Source of the DNA: Kosakonia sp. H02
GTDB lineage: Bacteria; Pseudomonadota; Gammaproteobacteria; Enterobacterales; Enterobacteriaceae
DNA: 64,000 nt
Assembly (NCBI GenBank): GCA_030704225.1
Contig: CP131915.1
Coordinates: 2,790,001 to 2,854,000 of the forward strand
Direction: 5' to 3'
Shown: piece after piece, positions 9,076 through 17,737 of the stretch
Numbering within the stretch: the first letter of the stretch is position 1
How the letters are laid out: each line of letters begins with the position of its first letter
The notes under the pieces: generated by a model
Database searches by the model: none
Told to the model about the DNA's origin: nothing
Seen by the model: only the letters and a program-made list of their open reading frames with translations
Position numbers and translations under genes: made by a program

Positions 9076-9849
9076 ATGCTGATTTTGATTTCACCTGCCA
9101 AAACACTCGATTACCAAAGCCCGCTGGCGACCACGCGTTTTACCCAGCCGGAACTGCTGGATTATTCACAGCAACTGATTAAAACCGCCCGCAAACTCTC
9201 TGCGCCGCAAATCAAAGCCTTGATGGGCATCAGCGACAAACTTGCCGATCTCAACGCCACCCGTTTTCACGACTGGCAGCCGGATTTCACGCCCGACAAC
9301 GCGCGCCAGGCGCTTCTGGCTTTTAAAGGCGATGTCTATACCGGTTTGCAGGCAGAAACATTTAGCGAGGCGGATTTTGACTTCTCACAGCAGCATCTGC
9401 GCATGTTGTCCGGTCTGTATGGCGTGCTACGACCGCTCGATCTGATGCAGCCTTACCGCCTTGAAATGGGCATCCGTCTTGAGAATGCCAAAGGCAAAGA
9501 TCTGTATCAGTTCTGGGGCGATACCATCACCAACAAACTCAATGAAGCGCTTGTCGCGCAAGGCGATGAGATCGTGGTGAACCTGGCATCCGATGAATAT
9601 TTCCGCGCGGTAAAAGCCCAGAAGCTGAACGCGCGCATCATCAAACCGGTGTTCCTGGATGAGAAAAACGGCAAGTTTAAAGTGATCAGCTTCTACGCCA
9701 AGAAAGCGCGTGGCCTGATGAGTCGTTACATTATTGAGCAGCGCCTGACCAGGCCGGAGCAGTTAACCGGGTTTGATCGTGAAGGCTATTTCTTCGATGA
9801 AGAGACGTCCACGCCGGACGAACTGGTGTTTAAACGCCACGAGCAGTAA
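9076..9849 (+). CDS. yaaA: Peroxide stress protein YaaA
   Basis: Member of the YaaA/DUF328 family. In E. coli it is induced by OxyR and lowers intracellular free iron, limiting Fenton damage during hydrogen peroxide stress. It has 257 residues (E. coli 258), begins MLILISPAKTLDY with an AAGGA ribosome site, and is cytosolic with no membrane segment. It converges on thrC across a short hairpin. The yaaX gene found between thrC and yaaA in E. coli is absent. Confidence 0.96.
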   Translation: MLILISPAKTLDYQSPLATTRFTQPELLDYSQQLIKTARKLSAPQIKALMGISDKLADLNATRFHDWQPDFTPDNARQALLAFKGDVYTGLQAETFSEADFDFSQQHLRMLSGLYGVLRPLDLMQPYRLEMGIRLENAKGKDLYQFWGDTITNKLNEALVAQGDEIVVNLASDEYFRAVKAQKLNARIIKPVFLDEKNGKFKVISFYAKKARGLMSRYIIEQRLTRPEQLTGFDREGYFFDEETSTPDELVFKRHEQ

Positions 9850-9857
9850 AAGTGACG

Positions 9858-9882
9858 TTCCCCCGCGAGGGCTGCGGGGGAA
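9858..9882. terminator. Hairpin between converging yaaA and thrC
   Basis: Nine-base stem TTCCCCCGC / GCGGGGGAA with a seven-base loop. There is no long T-run on either side, but the position between two converging stop codons suggests a bidirectional terminator for yaaA and the thr operon. Confidence 0.65.
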
Positions 9883-9890
9883 ACTGGACA

Positions 9891-11177
9891 TTATGCTTTG
9901 TTCATCATCAACTGGCGTAAAGCCGCAAAATCCGCAGGCAACGAGCGGGAGAGCAACGGCAGATCTGCGCGATCCGCCAGCTCTTTTGGCAGTGGCAGCG
10001 TTTCGCCCAAAATCTCTTCCACGCTCTCTTTAAACTTCGCCGGGTGCGCCGTGCCGAGGAACAGACCATATTCGCCCGGATGCAGTTGATCGCGCAGCGC
10101 ACGGTAAGCAATAGCCGCATGCGGTTCGGAAACATACCCTTTGCCTTTTAGCTCGCGGATCGTCGCTTTCGTGGTTTCGTCGTCCACTGCGGCATAACCC
10201 AGCTCGTTCAGACGCCAGATTTTACGACGGAAGATTTCTTCGACGCGCGGCCAGTTATTCGGCTGGCTGACATCCATCGCATTCGACAGCGTGGCCTGAG
10301 TGGCTTTTGGTTTCCACTCGCCCTCTTTCAGAAAACGCGGCACGGTGTCGTTAGCGTTCGTCGCGGCGATAAAGCGTTTTACCGGCAGGCCGAGCGACTT
10401 CGCCAGCAGGCCGGCGGTCAAGTCACCGAAGTTACCGCTTGGCACCGAAACCACCAGTTGGTTGCGCGCTTCCTGCGGCAGTTGAGCGACGGCTTCGAAG
10501 TAGTAGCACACTTGCGCCAGCAGCCGGCTAATATTAATGGAGTTGGCCGAGTTCAGACCGAGCGCGGCTTTCAGTTCTTCATCATCAAAGGCCTGTTTTA
10601 CCAGCGCCTGGCAGGCGTCAAAATCTGCGTCGATGGCCACGGTTTCGATATTGCCGCCCAGCGTGCAGAATAGTTTTTCCTGCAAGGGGCTGATTTTGCC
10701 CTGCGGGTAGAGGATCACCACACGGACGTTTTTCATGCCGTAAAACGCATGGGCCACCGCCGCACCGGTATCGCCAGATGTTGCCGTCAGGATAGTCACC
10801 GGTTTGTCGCCGCTGATGGCGCTCAGCATCTGCGCCATAAAGCGCCCGCCGAAGTCTTTAAACGCCAGTGTCGGCCCGTGGAACAGCTCCAGGCAGCCGA
10901 TATCACTTTCAACCGACTGAACCGGGGCCGGGAAGGCAAAAGCCGCACGTACACGGGCTTCCAGCGCTTCTTGCGGGATCTCATCGCCAATAAAAGCCGC
11001 GAGGATCTTCGCACTGCGGGCGACGAAATCCTGATTCAGCATCGCGTCGATTTCGGTGAGGTTAAATTCCGGCAGATCGTGCGGGAAGAACAGCCCCTGA
11101 TTTTTGCCAAGCCCTTGTGTTACGGCCTGCGCAAAGCTGACCTGCTCATTGTGATCTTTTAAGTTGTAGAGTTTCAT
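9891..11177 (-). CDS. thrC: Threonine synthase
   Basis: PLP enzyme that converts O-phosphohomoserine to threonine, the last step of threonine synthesis. It has 428 residues, as in E. coli. The PLP-binding lysine is K107 in LAFKDFGGRF, and the phosphate-binding loop TSGDTGAAV follows near residue 135. Last gene of thrLABC, only three bases after thrB, so translation is probably coupled. Confidence 0.99.
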   Translation of the reverse strand: MKLYNLKDHNEQVSFAQAVTQGLGKNQGLFFPHDLPEFNLTEIDAMLNQDFVARSAKILAAFIGDEIPQEALEARVRAAFAFPAPVQSVESDIGCLELFHGPTLAFKDFGGRFMAQMLSAISGDKPVTILTATSGDTGAAVAHAFYGMKNVRVVILYPQGKISPLQEKLFCTLGGNIETVAIDADFDACQALVKQAFDDEELKAALGLNSANSINISRLLAQVCYYFEAVAQLPQEARNQLVVSVPSGNFGDLTAGLLAKSLGLPVKRFIAATNANDTVPRFLKEGEWKPKATQATLSNAMDVSQPNNWPRVEEIFRRKIWRLNELGYAAVDDETTKATIRELKGKGYVSEPHAAIAYRALRDQLHPGEYGLFLGTAHPAKFKESVEEILGETLPLPKELADRADLPLLSRSLPADFAALRQLMMNKA

Positions 11178-11180
11178 TGG

Positions 11181-12110
11181 TTATCCCACTACGCGTGCGC
11201 CCGCCGTGTCCAGCCGGCAAATATGAACGAAGCCTTCCTGATTTTGCAGATAGTGTTTGCCGAGCCAGTCAGCGACCCGCTGCGCGGTATCCAGCTTGTC
11301 GCACAGGGCAAACAGCGTTGGCCCGGAACCGGAAATCCCGCAGGCCAGCGCGCCAATATCGGCCACCGCCTGACGCGCTTCACCGAAGCCCGGCAGCAAT
11401 TTCATGCGATACGGTTCGGCAATCACATCTTTCATTAATTTCGCCGCCAGCGCGGGCTGGCGGGTATAACAGGCATGAATAAAACCTGCCAGATGACGCC
11501 CGTGCGCAATGCAGTCCTGGCGGCGATATTGCGCGGGTAAAATCGCGCGCGCTTCCGCCGTTGAGACTTTGATGCCCGGGTAGGCAAGCACCCACAGCCA
11601 CTCATCAAAGCCTGGCACCTGCTGGCTGATAATGCCGCTTTCCCCGATCATCAATTGCATGCCGCCAAGGAAGCACGGCGCGACGTTATCGTAATGCACG
11701 CTGCCGGAAATACGCCCTTCCAGCTCGCCCATCAGCGCCAGCAACCGCGTATCGCCAAGCGGCTTGCCGCAGAACTCATTCATCGCCACCAGCGCAGCCA
11801 CCACCGAACAGGCACTGGAGCCAAGGCCGGAGCCAATCGGCATGTTTTTTTCCAGCGTCATCGCCACCGGCACCTGTTTGCCAATCTCCTGGCAGAACAA
11901 TTCCCAGCATTGATAAACAATATTTTCCCGCGGCTCTGTTGGCAATTTGCTGGCGAACCGACCAACGTTTTTCAGGCTGAAGCTCTCTGCGGCTTCCACC
12001 GAGACATTATCGCCGAGCAATGTGCCATCGACTGGCGTTACCGCCGCGCCGAGGACATCAAACCCTACGCTCATATTGGCGCTTGAAGCCGGAGCATACA
12101 CTTTCACCAT
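11181..12110 (-). CDS. thrB: Homoserine kinase
   Basis: GHMP-family kinase that phosphorylates homoserine with ATP. It has 309 residues. The GHMP ATP loop PIGSGLGSSA is at residues 91-100, and the C-terminal motif GISGSGPTLFALC is near residue 260. One base separates the thrA stop from this start, the same spacing as in E. coli, so thrA and thrB are translationally coupled. Confidence 0.99.
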   Translation of the reverse strand: MVKVYAPASSANMSVGFDVLGAAVTPVDGTLLGDNVSVEAAESFSLKNVGRFASKLPTEPRENIVYQCWELFCQEIGKQVPVAMTLEKNMPIGSGLGSSACSVVAALVAMNEFCGKPLGDTRLLALMGELEGRISGSVHYDNVAPCFLGGMQLMIGESGIISQQVPGFDEWLWVLAYPGIKVSTAEARAILPAQYRRQDCIAHGRHLAGFIHACYTRQPALAAKLMKDVIAEPYRMKLLPGFGEARQAVADIGALACGISGSGPTLFALCDKLDTAQRVADWLGKHYLQNQEGFVHICRLDTAGARVVG

Positions 12111-12111
12111 C

Positions 12112-14574
12112 TCAGACTCCTAACTTCCAGGACAGGGTACGCAGCAGGTCAGCAAACACGCCCGCTGCGGTTACGTCGTTACCCGCACCGTAACCGCGCA
12201 ACACCAGCGGCAATGGCTGGTAATAATGGCTGTAAAACGCCAGCGCGTTCTCACCATTTTTTACTTTGAACAATGGATCATTGCCGTCTACTGCGGCGAT
12301 CTTCACGCGACAGGTACCGTCATCTTCAATATTGCCGACGTAACGCAACACTTTGCCGTCATCACGAGCCTGCGCCACGCGGGAGGCAAACTCATCGTCG
12401 AGCGTAGGCAGACGCGCCATGAAACTATCAACATCACCGGAATCATCAAAACTTGCGGGCAGTACCGGTTCAATAACGATATCTGAGAGCTCCAGTTCAC
12501 GACCGGTTTCACGTGCCAGAATCAGCAGTTTACGGGCAACGTCCATGCCGGAGAGATCGTCGCGTGGATCCGGCTCTGTGTACCCCATCTCACGCGCAAC
12601 TTTCGTTGCTTCCGACAGGCTCATGCCCTCATCCAGCTTACCGAAAATAAACGATAAGGAGCCGGAAAGAATACCGGAGAAACGTTGTAACTCATCGCCT
12701 GCGTTAAGCAAGTTTTGCAGGTTCTCGATAACCGGCAGACCAGCGCCGACGTTGGTGTCATAGAGGAATTTACGGCGGGATTTCTCCGCAGCGCGACGCA
12801 GTTGATGGTAGTAATCCATCGACGAGGTGTTGGCTTTTTTGTTCGGCGTAACGACGTGGAAACCTTCGCGCAGGAAATCGGCGTACTGATCGGCCACCAC
12901 CTGGCTGGAGGTGCAATCGACGATCACCGGGTTTAGCAAGTGATACTCTTTCACCAGACGAATCAGACGCCCTAAATTGAACGGTTCTTTTGCCTCTGCT
13001 AATTCCGTCTGCCAGTTATCCAGGTTCAGGCCATGCACGTTCGTCAGCAGCGCTCTGGAATTCGCCACTCCGCAAACGCGCAAATCGATATGCTTGTTCT
13101 TCAGCCACGCTTGCTGGCGCTTCAACTGCTCCAGCAATGCGCCGCCCACGCCGCCAACACCAATGACGAAAACTTCGATCACCTGGTCTGTGTTAAACAA
13201 CATCTGGTGCGTCACGCGCACACCGGTGGTGGCATCGTCATTGCTGACCACGACAGAAATGGAACGTTCGGAGGAACCCTGGGCGATCGCCACGATATTG
13301 ATATTGGCGCGGGCCAGCGCGGCAAAAAACTTCGCCGAGATACCGCGCAGCGTGCGCATGCCGTCGCCGACAACAGAGATGATTGCCAGACGCTCCATCA
13401 CCGCCAGCGGCTCCAGCACCCCCTCTTTTAATTCGAGATAGAACTCCTCGCTCATGGCGCGCTGGGCACGGGCACAGTCGGACTGCGGCACACAGAAACT
13501 AATGCTGTATTCAGAAGAGGATTGGGTGATTAACACCACGGAAATTCCATTGCGTGACATGGCGGCGAAAACGCGGGCCGCCATGCCGATCATGCCTTTC
13601 ATCCCCGGGCCTGAGACACTGAACATCGCCATATTATTCAGATTGGAAATGCCTTTTACCGGCAGGCCGTCTTCATCCGACGTCGCGCTAATTAGCGTGC
13701 CAGGTGCTTGCGGGTTTCCGGTGTTTTTGATGAGACAAGGAATTTGGAACTGAGCGATGGGGGTAATGGTGCGAGGATGAAGAACTTTAGCGCCGAAGTA
13801 GGAGAGCTCCATGGCTTCCTGATACGACATCGATTTCAGCAGCCTGGCGTCCGGTACCTGGCGCGGGTCACAGGTATAAACGCCGTCGACATCTGTCCAA
13901 ATCTCACAACAGTCGGCGCGTAAACAGGCGGCAAGGACGGCAGCGGAATAGTCGGAACCATTGCGCCCGAGCACGACCAATTCACCTTTTTCATTACCGG
14001 CGGTGAAACCGGCCATCAATACCATATGATCCTGCGGAATACGGCTGGCTTCGATGCGGCGGGTGGATTCGGCGATATCGACCGTCGATTCCAGATAGTG
14101 GCCGATGGCAAGCAGTTTTTCGACCGGATCGATAACCGTCACTTTATGTCCGCGCGCTTCCAGCAGCCCCGCCATGATGGCAATAGATAACTTTTCACCA
14201 CGGCAGATAAGCGCGGCGTTGATGCTGTCCGGGCATTGTCCCAGCAGGCTGATACCGTGCAGAACGTGTTTGATTTGTGCGAATTCAAGCTCAACAACGG
14301 TTTTTAATTGGGCGAGAGGAAAACCAGGCTGGGCATCAGCCAGGCCTTGCAGAAGCTCGGAGAAAATACGCTCGGCATCGCTGATATTGGGAATGGCATC
14401 CTGGCCGCCGATGGTTTTTTCAATCATCGCGACCAGATGGTTGGTAATTTTCGCTGGGGCAGAAAGTACGGTCGCTACCTGCCCCTGCCTGGCATTGCTT
14501 TCCAGAATGTCGGCAACGCGCAAAAAACGCTGCGCATTTGCCACTGATGTACCGCCGAACTTCAACACTCGCAT
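12112..14574 (-). CDS. thrA: Bifunctional aspartokinase I / homoserine dehydrogenase I
   Basis: Catalyses the first and third steps of threonine synthesis from aspartate and is feedback-inhibited by threonine. It has 820 residues, the same as E. coli. The N-terminal aspartokinase begins with KFGGTSVANA, regulatory ACT-like domains occupy about residues 310-460, and the NADP-binding loop VIGVGGVGGALL of the dehydrogenase is near residue 468. First structural gene of the operon, 80 bases after thrL. Confidence 0.99.
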   Translation of the reverse strand: MRVLKFGGTSVANAQRFLRVADILESNARQGQVATVLSAPAKITNHLVAMIEKTIGGQDAIPNISDAERIFSELLQGLADAQPGFPLAQLKTVVELEFAQIKHVLHGISLLGQCPDSINAALICRGEKLSIAIMAGLLEARGHKVTVIDPVEKLLAIGHYLESTVDIAESTRRIEASRIPQDHMVLMAGFTAGNEKGELVVLGRNGSDYSAAVLAACLRADCCEIWTDVDGVYTCDPRQVPDARLLKSMSYQEAMELSYFGAKVLHPRTITPIAQFQIPCLIKNTGNPQAPGTLISATSDEDGLPVKGISNLNNMAMFSVSGPGMKGMIGMAARVFAAMSRNGISVVLITQSSSEYSISFCVPQSDCARAQRAMSEEFYLELKEGVLEPLAVMERLAIISVVGDGMRTLRGISAKFFAALARANINIVAIAQGSSERSISVVVSNDDATTGVRVTHQMLFNTDQVIEVFVIGVGGVGGALLEQLKRQQAWLKNKHIDLRVCGVANSRALLTNVHGLNLDNWQTELAEAKEPFNLGRLIRLVKEYHLLNPVIVDCTSSQVVADQYADFLREGFHVVTPNKKANTSSMDYYHQLRRAAEKSRRKFLYDTNVGAGLPVIENLQNLLNAGDELQRFSGILSGSLSFIFGKLDEGMSLSEATKVAREMGYTEPDPRDDLSGMDVARKLLILARETGRELELSDIVIEPVLPASFDDSGDVDSFMARLPTLDDEFASRVAQARDDGKVLRYVGNIEDDGTCRVKIAAVDGNDPLFKVKNGENALAFYSHYYQPLPLVLRGYGAGNDVTAAGVFADLLRTLSWKLGV

Positions 14575-14599
14575 GGTTTTACTCCTTGATTTTTGCTCG

Positions 14600-14636
14600 A
14601 AAAAAAAGCCCGCACTGTTCAGGTGCGGGCTTTTTT
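14600..14636 (-). terminator. Threonine operon attenuator
   Basis: Eight-base stem GCCCGCAC/GTGCGGGC (14608-14630) followed on the minus strand by eight T residues, between thrL and thrA. Charged tRNA-Thr and tRNA-Ile let the ribosome finish thrL and this hairpin stops transcription; starvation stalls the ribosome and permits read-through. The mechanism is that known for E. coli. Confidence 0.92.
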
Positions 14637-14654
14637 CTGTATTTCCTGTACGCG

Positions 14655-14723
14655 TCAGCCCGCACCATTACTTGTGGTAATGGTGGTGGTTGTAATCGTG
14701 GTAATGATGCTGATGCGTGTCAT
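14655..14723 (-). CDS. thrL: thr operon leader peptide
   Basis: Attenuator peptide of 22 residues beginning MTRISIITTI and ending SNGAG. It contains nine Thr and five Ile codons, so ribosome movement over it senses both charged tRNA-Thr and tRNA-Ile. E. coli ThrL has 21 residues. It lies between the thr promoter and the attenuator hairpin and ends 25 bases before the hairpin stem. Confidence 0.95.
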   Translation of the reverse strand: MTRISIITTITTTTITTSNGAG

Positions 14724-14772
14724 GGATGTTGTGTGCTCTGTATTATTATCTGTCTGTGCTGTATGCCTATAT

Positions 14773-14801
14773 TGGTTAAAGTATCTGCCTGGCTAAGTCA
14801 A
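14773..14801 (-). promoter_or_regulatory. thrLABC promoter
   Basis: Minus-strand TTGACT (14796-14801), then 17 bases, then TAACCA (14773-14778). The flanking sequence matches my recollection of the E. coli thr promoter. The exact -10 hexamer is uncertain. Confidence 0.7.
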
Positions 14802-14934
14802 TTTATTTTTCATTTCTGCTCTTTTTGTTTAATTCTCATCTGAGCTAAAAGAGGCGTGACATACAACCTGATCCGGATCATTAACATTACCAATCACAGC
14901 ACGTTTGACTATCAATTAATCTTATCGCAGAGAT

Positions 14935-15621
14935 TTACTCGACGAGTTTTTTTTCAATATCATGTAGCAAACGATGCAACATTGCCGTGTCGCGTTGCTC
15001 CAGCAAGCCCAGACGCTGATCTAACCAGTCGGCCATTTTGACATCATCCGCCACGCCTAATTTTTTCAGTAATTCACCTGCCCGCAAACGCAGTGCGCGC
15101 AGTTGGTTATCATCGACCTGCGTGACGTCTTTAGGTGCATTTTGCATTAAAGAGGCTAATTGATAGCAGAAAACCATTACCGCCTGACCCAAATTGAGCG
15201 AAGGATAATCCGCTGCCATCGGCACGCCGGTTAAAATATCGGCCAGCGCCAGTTCTTCATTGGTCAGGCCGGAGTCTTCGCGGCCAAACACCAGCGCCGC
15301 GCCACTCAGCCACGCACTTTTCTCTTGCAGCAGCGGCACCAATTGCGCGGGGGTTGCGTAGTAGTGGAATTTCGCCCGGCTGCGTGCGGTGGTCGCAATA
15401 GTAAAAGGGATATCGGCCAGCGCATCGGCAAGGGTTAAAAAAGTTTTGGCATTATCAAGAATATCGCCAGAGCCGTGCGCCACACGCCGTGCGCCTTCTT
15501 GCAAATGCGCGTCGCTATCGACAATGCGTAAATCATGAAAACCCATCGTTTTCATGGCTCGTGCGGCCGCGCCGACATTTTCCGCTCTTGCGGGGGAAAC
15601 AAGGACAACTGCCAGTTGCAT
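14935..15621 (-). CDS. lasT: Putative RNA methyltransferase LasT/YjtD (TrmH/SpoU family)
   Basis: Predicted SAM-dependent 2'-O-ribose methyltransferase of tRNA or rRNA with the trefoil-knot SPOUT fold. It has 228 residues, as in E. coli. Family motif 1 is at about residues 7-24 (SPARAENVGAAARAM), and the SAM-knot motif SLNLGQAVMVFCYQL is near residue 146. Its C-terminus resembles TrmJ. The RNA target is not established. It sits between thrL and arcA as in E. coli, with no strong terminator visible before thrL. Confidence 0.9.
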   Translation of the reverse strand: MQLAVVLVSPARAENVGAAARAMKTMGFHDLRIVDSDAHLQEGARRVAHGSGDILDNAKTFLTLADALADIPFTIATTARSRAKFHYYATPAQLVPLLQEKSAWLSGAALVFGREDSGLTNEELALADILTGVPMAADYPSLNLGQAVMVFCYQLASLMQNAPKDVTQVDDNQLRALRLRAGELLKKLGVADDVKMADWLDQRLGLLEQRDTAMLHRLLHDIEKKLVE

Positions 15622-16019
15622 CTTAATCTTCTCTATTTCACTGCTCCGCAGAAAATGTGACTGACATCAACATACTACGCGGTGCGAATTTACAATTATG
15701 TAACATGAATCACTGATTTTACCCTCGAATACGCTTAAAAAAAGCTAAACTGTTTATCAGTGATATTACCTGCTAAGATGTTAACAAAAGGCGCTTATCC
15801 CTCTGTTTATTCATGGCATTTTAATACAGAATTTTCTTTATGTATTGGATTCATCCTTTTTATCAATTAGGGCGCGCAACTAATTGGTTTATTGAAAAAT
15901 TGTAAGAAAAGCTAGCAGTTGGCTATCAGGATTTCGCCAAACTGTTAACGTGCTACAATTGAACTTGATATATGTCAACGAAGCGTAGTTTTATTGGGTG
16001 TCATTTACGTCTTAGCCTG
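15622..16019. other. Intergenic region between lasT and yjjY/arcA
   Basis: About 400 bases of AT-rich DNA holding the lasT promoter and the upstream part of the arcA control region. I see no open reading frame with a credible start and no strong hairpin. Several TTGAAA/TATAAT-like hexamers occur, but I cannot choose among them. Confidence 0.5.
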
Positions 16020-16160
16020 TTATGTTGCTGTTAAAATGGTTAGGATGACAGCCGTTTTTGACACTGTCGGGTTCAGAGGGAAAGTGCCCACGACCAAGCT
16101 AATGATGTTGTTGACGTTGATGGAACGTGCATCAAGAACGCAATTACGTACTTTAGTCAT
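16020..16160 (-). CDS. yjjY: Small protein YjjY, antisense to the arcA leader
   Basis: 46-residue reading frame starting MTKVRNCVLD and ending TAVILTILTAT, clearly homologous to E. coli YjjY by length and sequence. No function is known. It runs divergently from arcA, entirely inside the region that should encode the long 5' leader of arcA. Its conservation may therefore reflect selection on the arcA leader rather than on a protein. I keep it as a CDS because the frame is intact in two genera. Confidence 0.6.
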   Translation of the reverse strand: MTKVRNCVLDARSINVNNIISLVVGTFPLNPTVSKTAVILTILTAT

Positions 16161-16254
16161 GTTATGCCGTCATGTTAATTTTCGACATGCACCAGGCTGG
16201 TCAGGGACTTTTGTACTTCCTGTTTCGATTTAGTTGGCAATTTAGGTAGCAAAC

Positions 16255-16971
16255 ATGCAGACCCCGCACATTCTTATTGTTGAAGACGAGTTGGTAACAC
16301 GCAACACGTTAAAAAGCATTTTCGAAGCAGAAGGCTACGATGTCTTTGAAGCGACTGATGGCGCTGAAATGCATCAGATCCTTTCTGAAAATGATGTCAA
16401 CCTGGTGATCATGGATATCAACCTGCCGGGTAAAAACGGTTTATTACTGGCGCGGGAATTACGCGAACAGGCGAATGTCGCGCTAATGTTCCTGACTGGC
16501 CGTGATAATGAAGTTGATAAGATTCTGGGCCTCGAAATTGGCGCTGACGACTATATTACCAAACCGTTTAACCCGCGCGAGCTGACTATTCGCGCGCGTA
16601 ACTTGCTGTCCCGTACCATGAATCTGGGTACCGTCAGCGAAGAACGCCGCAGCGTTGATAGCTACAAATTCAACGGCTGGGAACTGGACATCAATAGTCG
16701 TTCGTTGATTAGTCCGAACGGCGAGCAATATAAACTGCCGCGCAGTGAATTCCGCGCAATGCTGCATTTCTGCGAAAACCCAGGCAAAATTCAGTCTCGT
16801 GCAGAGTTGCTGAAAAAAATGACCGGGCGCGAACTGAAGCCGCATGACCGTACTGTGGACGTCACCATCCGTCGTATTCGTAAGCATTTTGAATCCACAC
16901 CGGATACGCCAGAAATTATCGCCACCATTCACGGTGAAGGTTATCGCTTCTGCGGCGATCTCCAGGAATAA
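16255..16971 (+). CDS. arcA: Aerobic respiration control response regulator ArcA
   Basis: OmpR-family response regulator phosphorylated by the sensor ArcB under low oxygen; it represses TCA and respiratory genes. It has 238 residues. The receiver domain has the acidic pocket E10/D11, phosphoacceptor D54 (VIMDINLPG) and K104-type lysine in YITKPFNPRE. The C-terminal winged helix starts near residue 135. An ATG follows GGTAGCAAAC. A strong terminator follows. Confidence 0.99.
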   Translation: MQTPHILIVEDELVTRNTLKSIFEAEGYDVFEATDGAEMHQILSENDVNLVIMDINLPGKNGLLLARELREQANVALMFLTGRDNEVDKILGLEIGADDYITKPFNPRELTIRARNLLSRTMNLGTVSEERRSVDSYKFNGWELDINSRSLISPNGEQYKLPRSEFRAMLHFCENPGKIQSRAELLKKMTGRELKPHDRTVDVTIRRIRKHFESTPDTPEIIATIHGEGYRFCGDLQE

Positions 16972-16984
16972 GCGAATCCAGACG

Positions 16985-17011
16985 AAAAGCGGCGCTCAGC
17001 GCCGCTTTTTT
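16985..17011 (+). terminator. arcA terminator
   Basis: Stem AAGCGGCGCT / AGCGCCGCTT followed by a run of T residues, 14 bases after the arcA stop. It also faces the end of minus-strand creA. Confidence 0.92.
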
Positions 17012-17045
17012 ATTGCCCATCTCTCCCGATTTCAGAAGAAATAAA

Positions 17046-17519
17046 TTACTTACCCCAGGGGATAATCGGCACCGCGCTCAGGGCGTTTTTCGGCGAACCC
17101 TCAACCACTTTGTCGGAATAGGCTAAATAGGCCAGCGTGTTACGTTTCGCGTCATAAAATCGCACGACTTGCAGTTTCTTGAACACCAGCGACGTGCGTT
17201 TCTGAAACACAACATCCCCCTGCGCTTTCCCGTTCTTGATCTTATCGCTCAGTTCTACCGGCCCCACCTGCTGGCAGGAAATTGCTGCGTCAGACGTATC
17301 CTCTGCTAAGCCCAGCCCGCCTTTGATACCACCGGTTTTTGCACGGCTGATATAACAGGTAACATTCTTCACATCGGGGTCATCAAAAGCCTCAACAACG
17401 ATTTTGTGATCCGGTCCGAAAATTTTAAATACGGTATCGACCGAGCCTATCTGTTCCGCCTGCGCAGAACCCAGCGTGGCGAAAACCAGCGCAGAAAGGA
17501 TTAACTTTGTATATTTCAT
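17046..17519 (-). CDS. creA: Periplasmic protein CreA
   Basis: Conserved secreted protein of unknown biochemical role. It has 157 residues, as in E. coli. The first 22 residues form a signal peptide with cleavage after AQA. Two cysteine-containing segments (VTCYISRA, AISCQQVG) may form a disulfide. The ATG at 17519 gives the family length; an upstream ATG at 17552 adds residues before the signal peptide. In E. coli creA heads creABCD, but here its stop lies only 74 bases from the arcA stop and creB, creC and creD are missing. Confidence 0.95.
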   Translation of the reverse strand: MKYTKLILSALVFATLGSAQAEQIGSVDTVFKIFGPDHKIVVEAFDDPDVKNVTCYISRAKTGGIKGGLGLAEDTSDAAISCQQVGPVELSDKIKNGKAQGDVVFQKRTSLVFKKLQVVRFYDAKRNTLAYLAYSDKVVEGSPKNALSAVPIIPWGK

Positions 17520-17737
17520 ATTGTTACCATTTTTGAATATTACGTTATGCAACTATTCACTTTTTAAATGAGAAACTGTTTGCAGATCACCGATTTACAA
17601 AATTCATGATGAAAATCAGGCACAATGCACACTTATGCACAAAAAAAACACTGCATGCTAAAGCCCTAAAAAACCGCTATTATCCCTCTCCTGGTATCAG
17701 GCGTTCATCGCTGCCGTTTTAAGGAAGAGGATATTGT

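Noticed and set aside
14593..14796. Plus-strand frame across the thr leader region
   Set aside because: Antisense to thrL and the attenuator, which account for the sequence.
15994..16233. 79-codon plus-strand frame before arcA
   Set aside because: Lies in the arcA leader opposite yjjY, with no recognisable domain or ribosome site.
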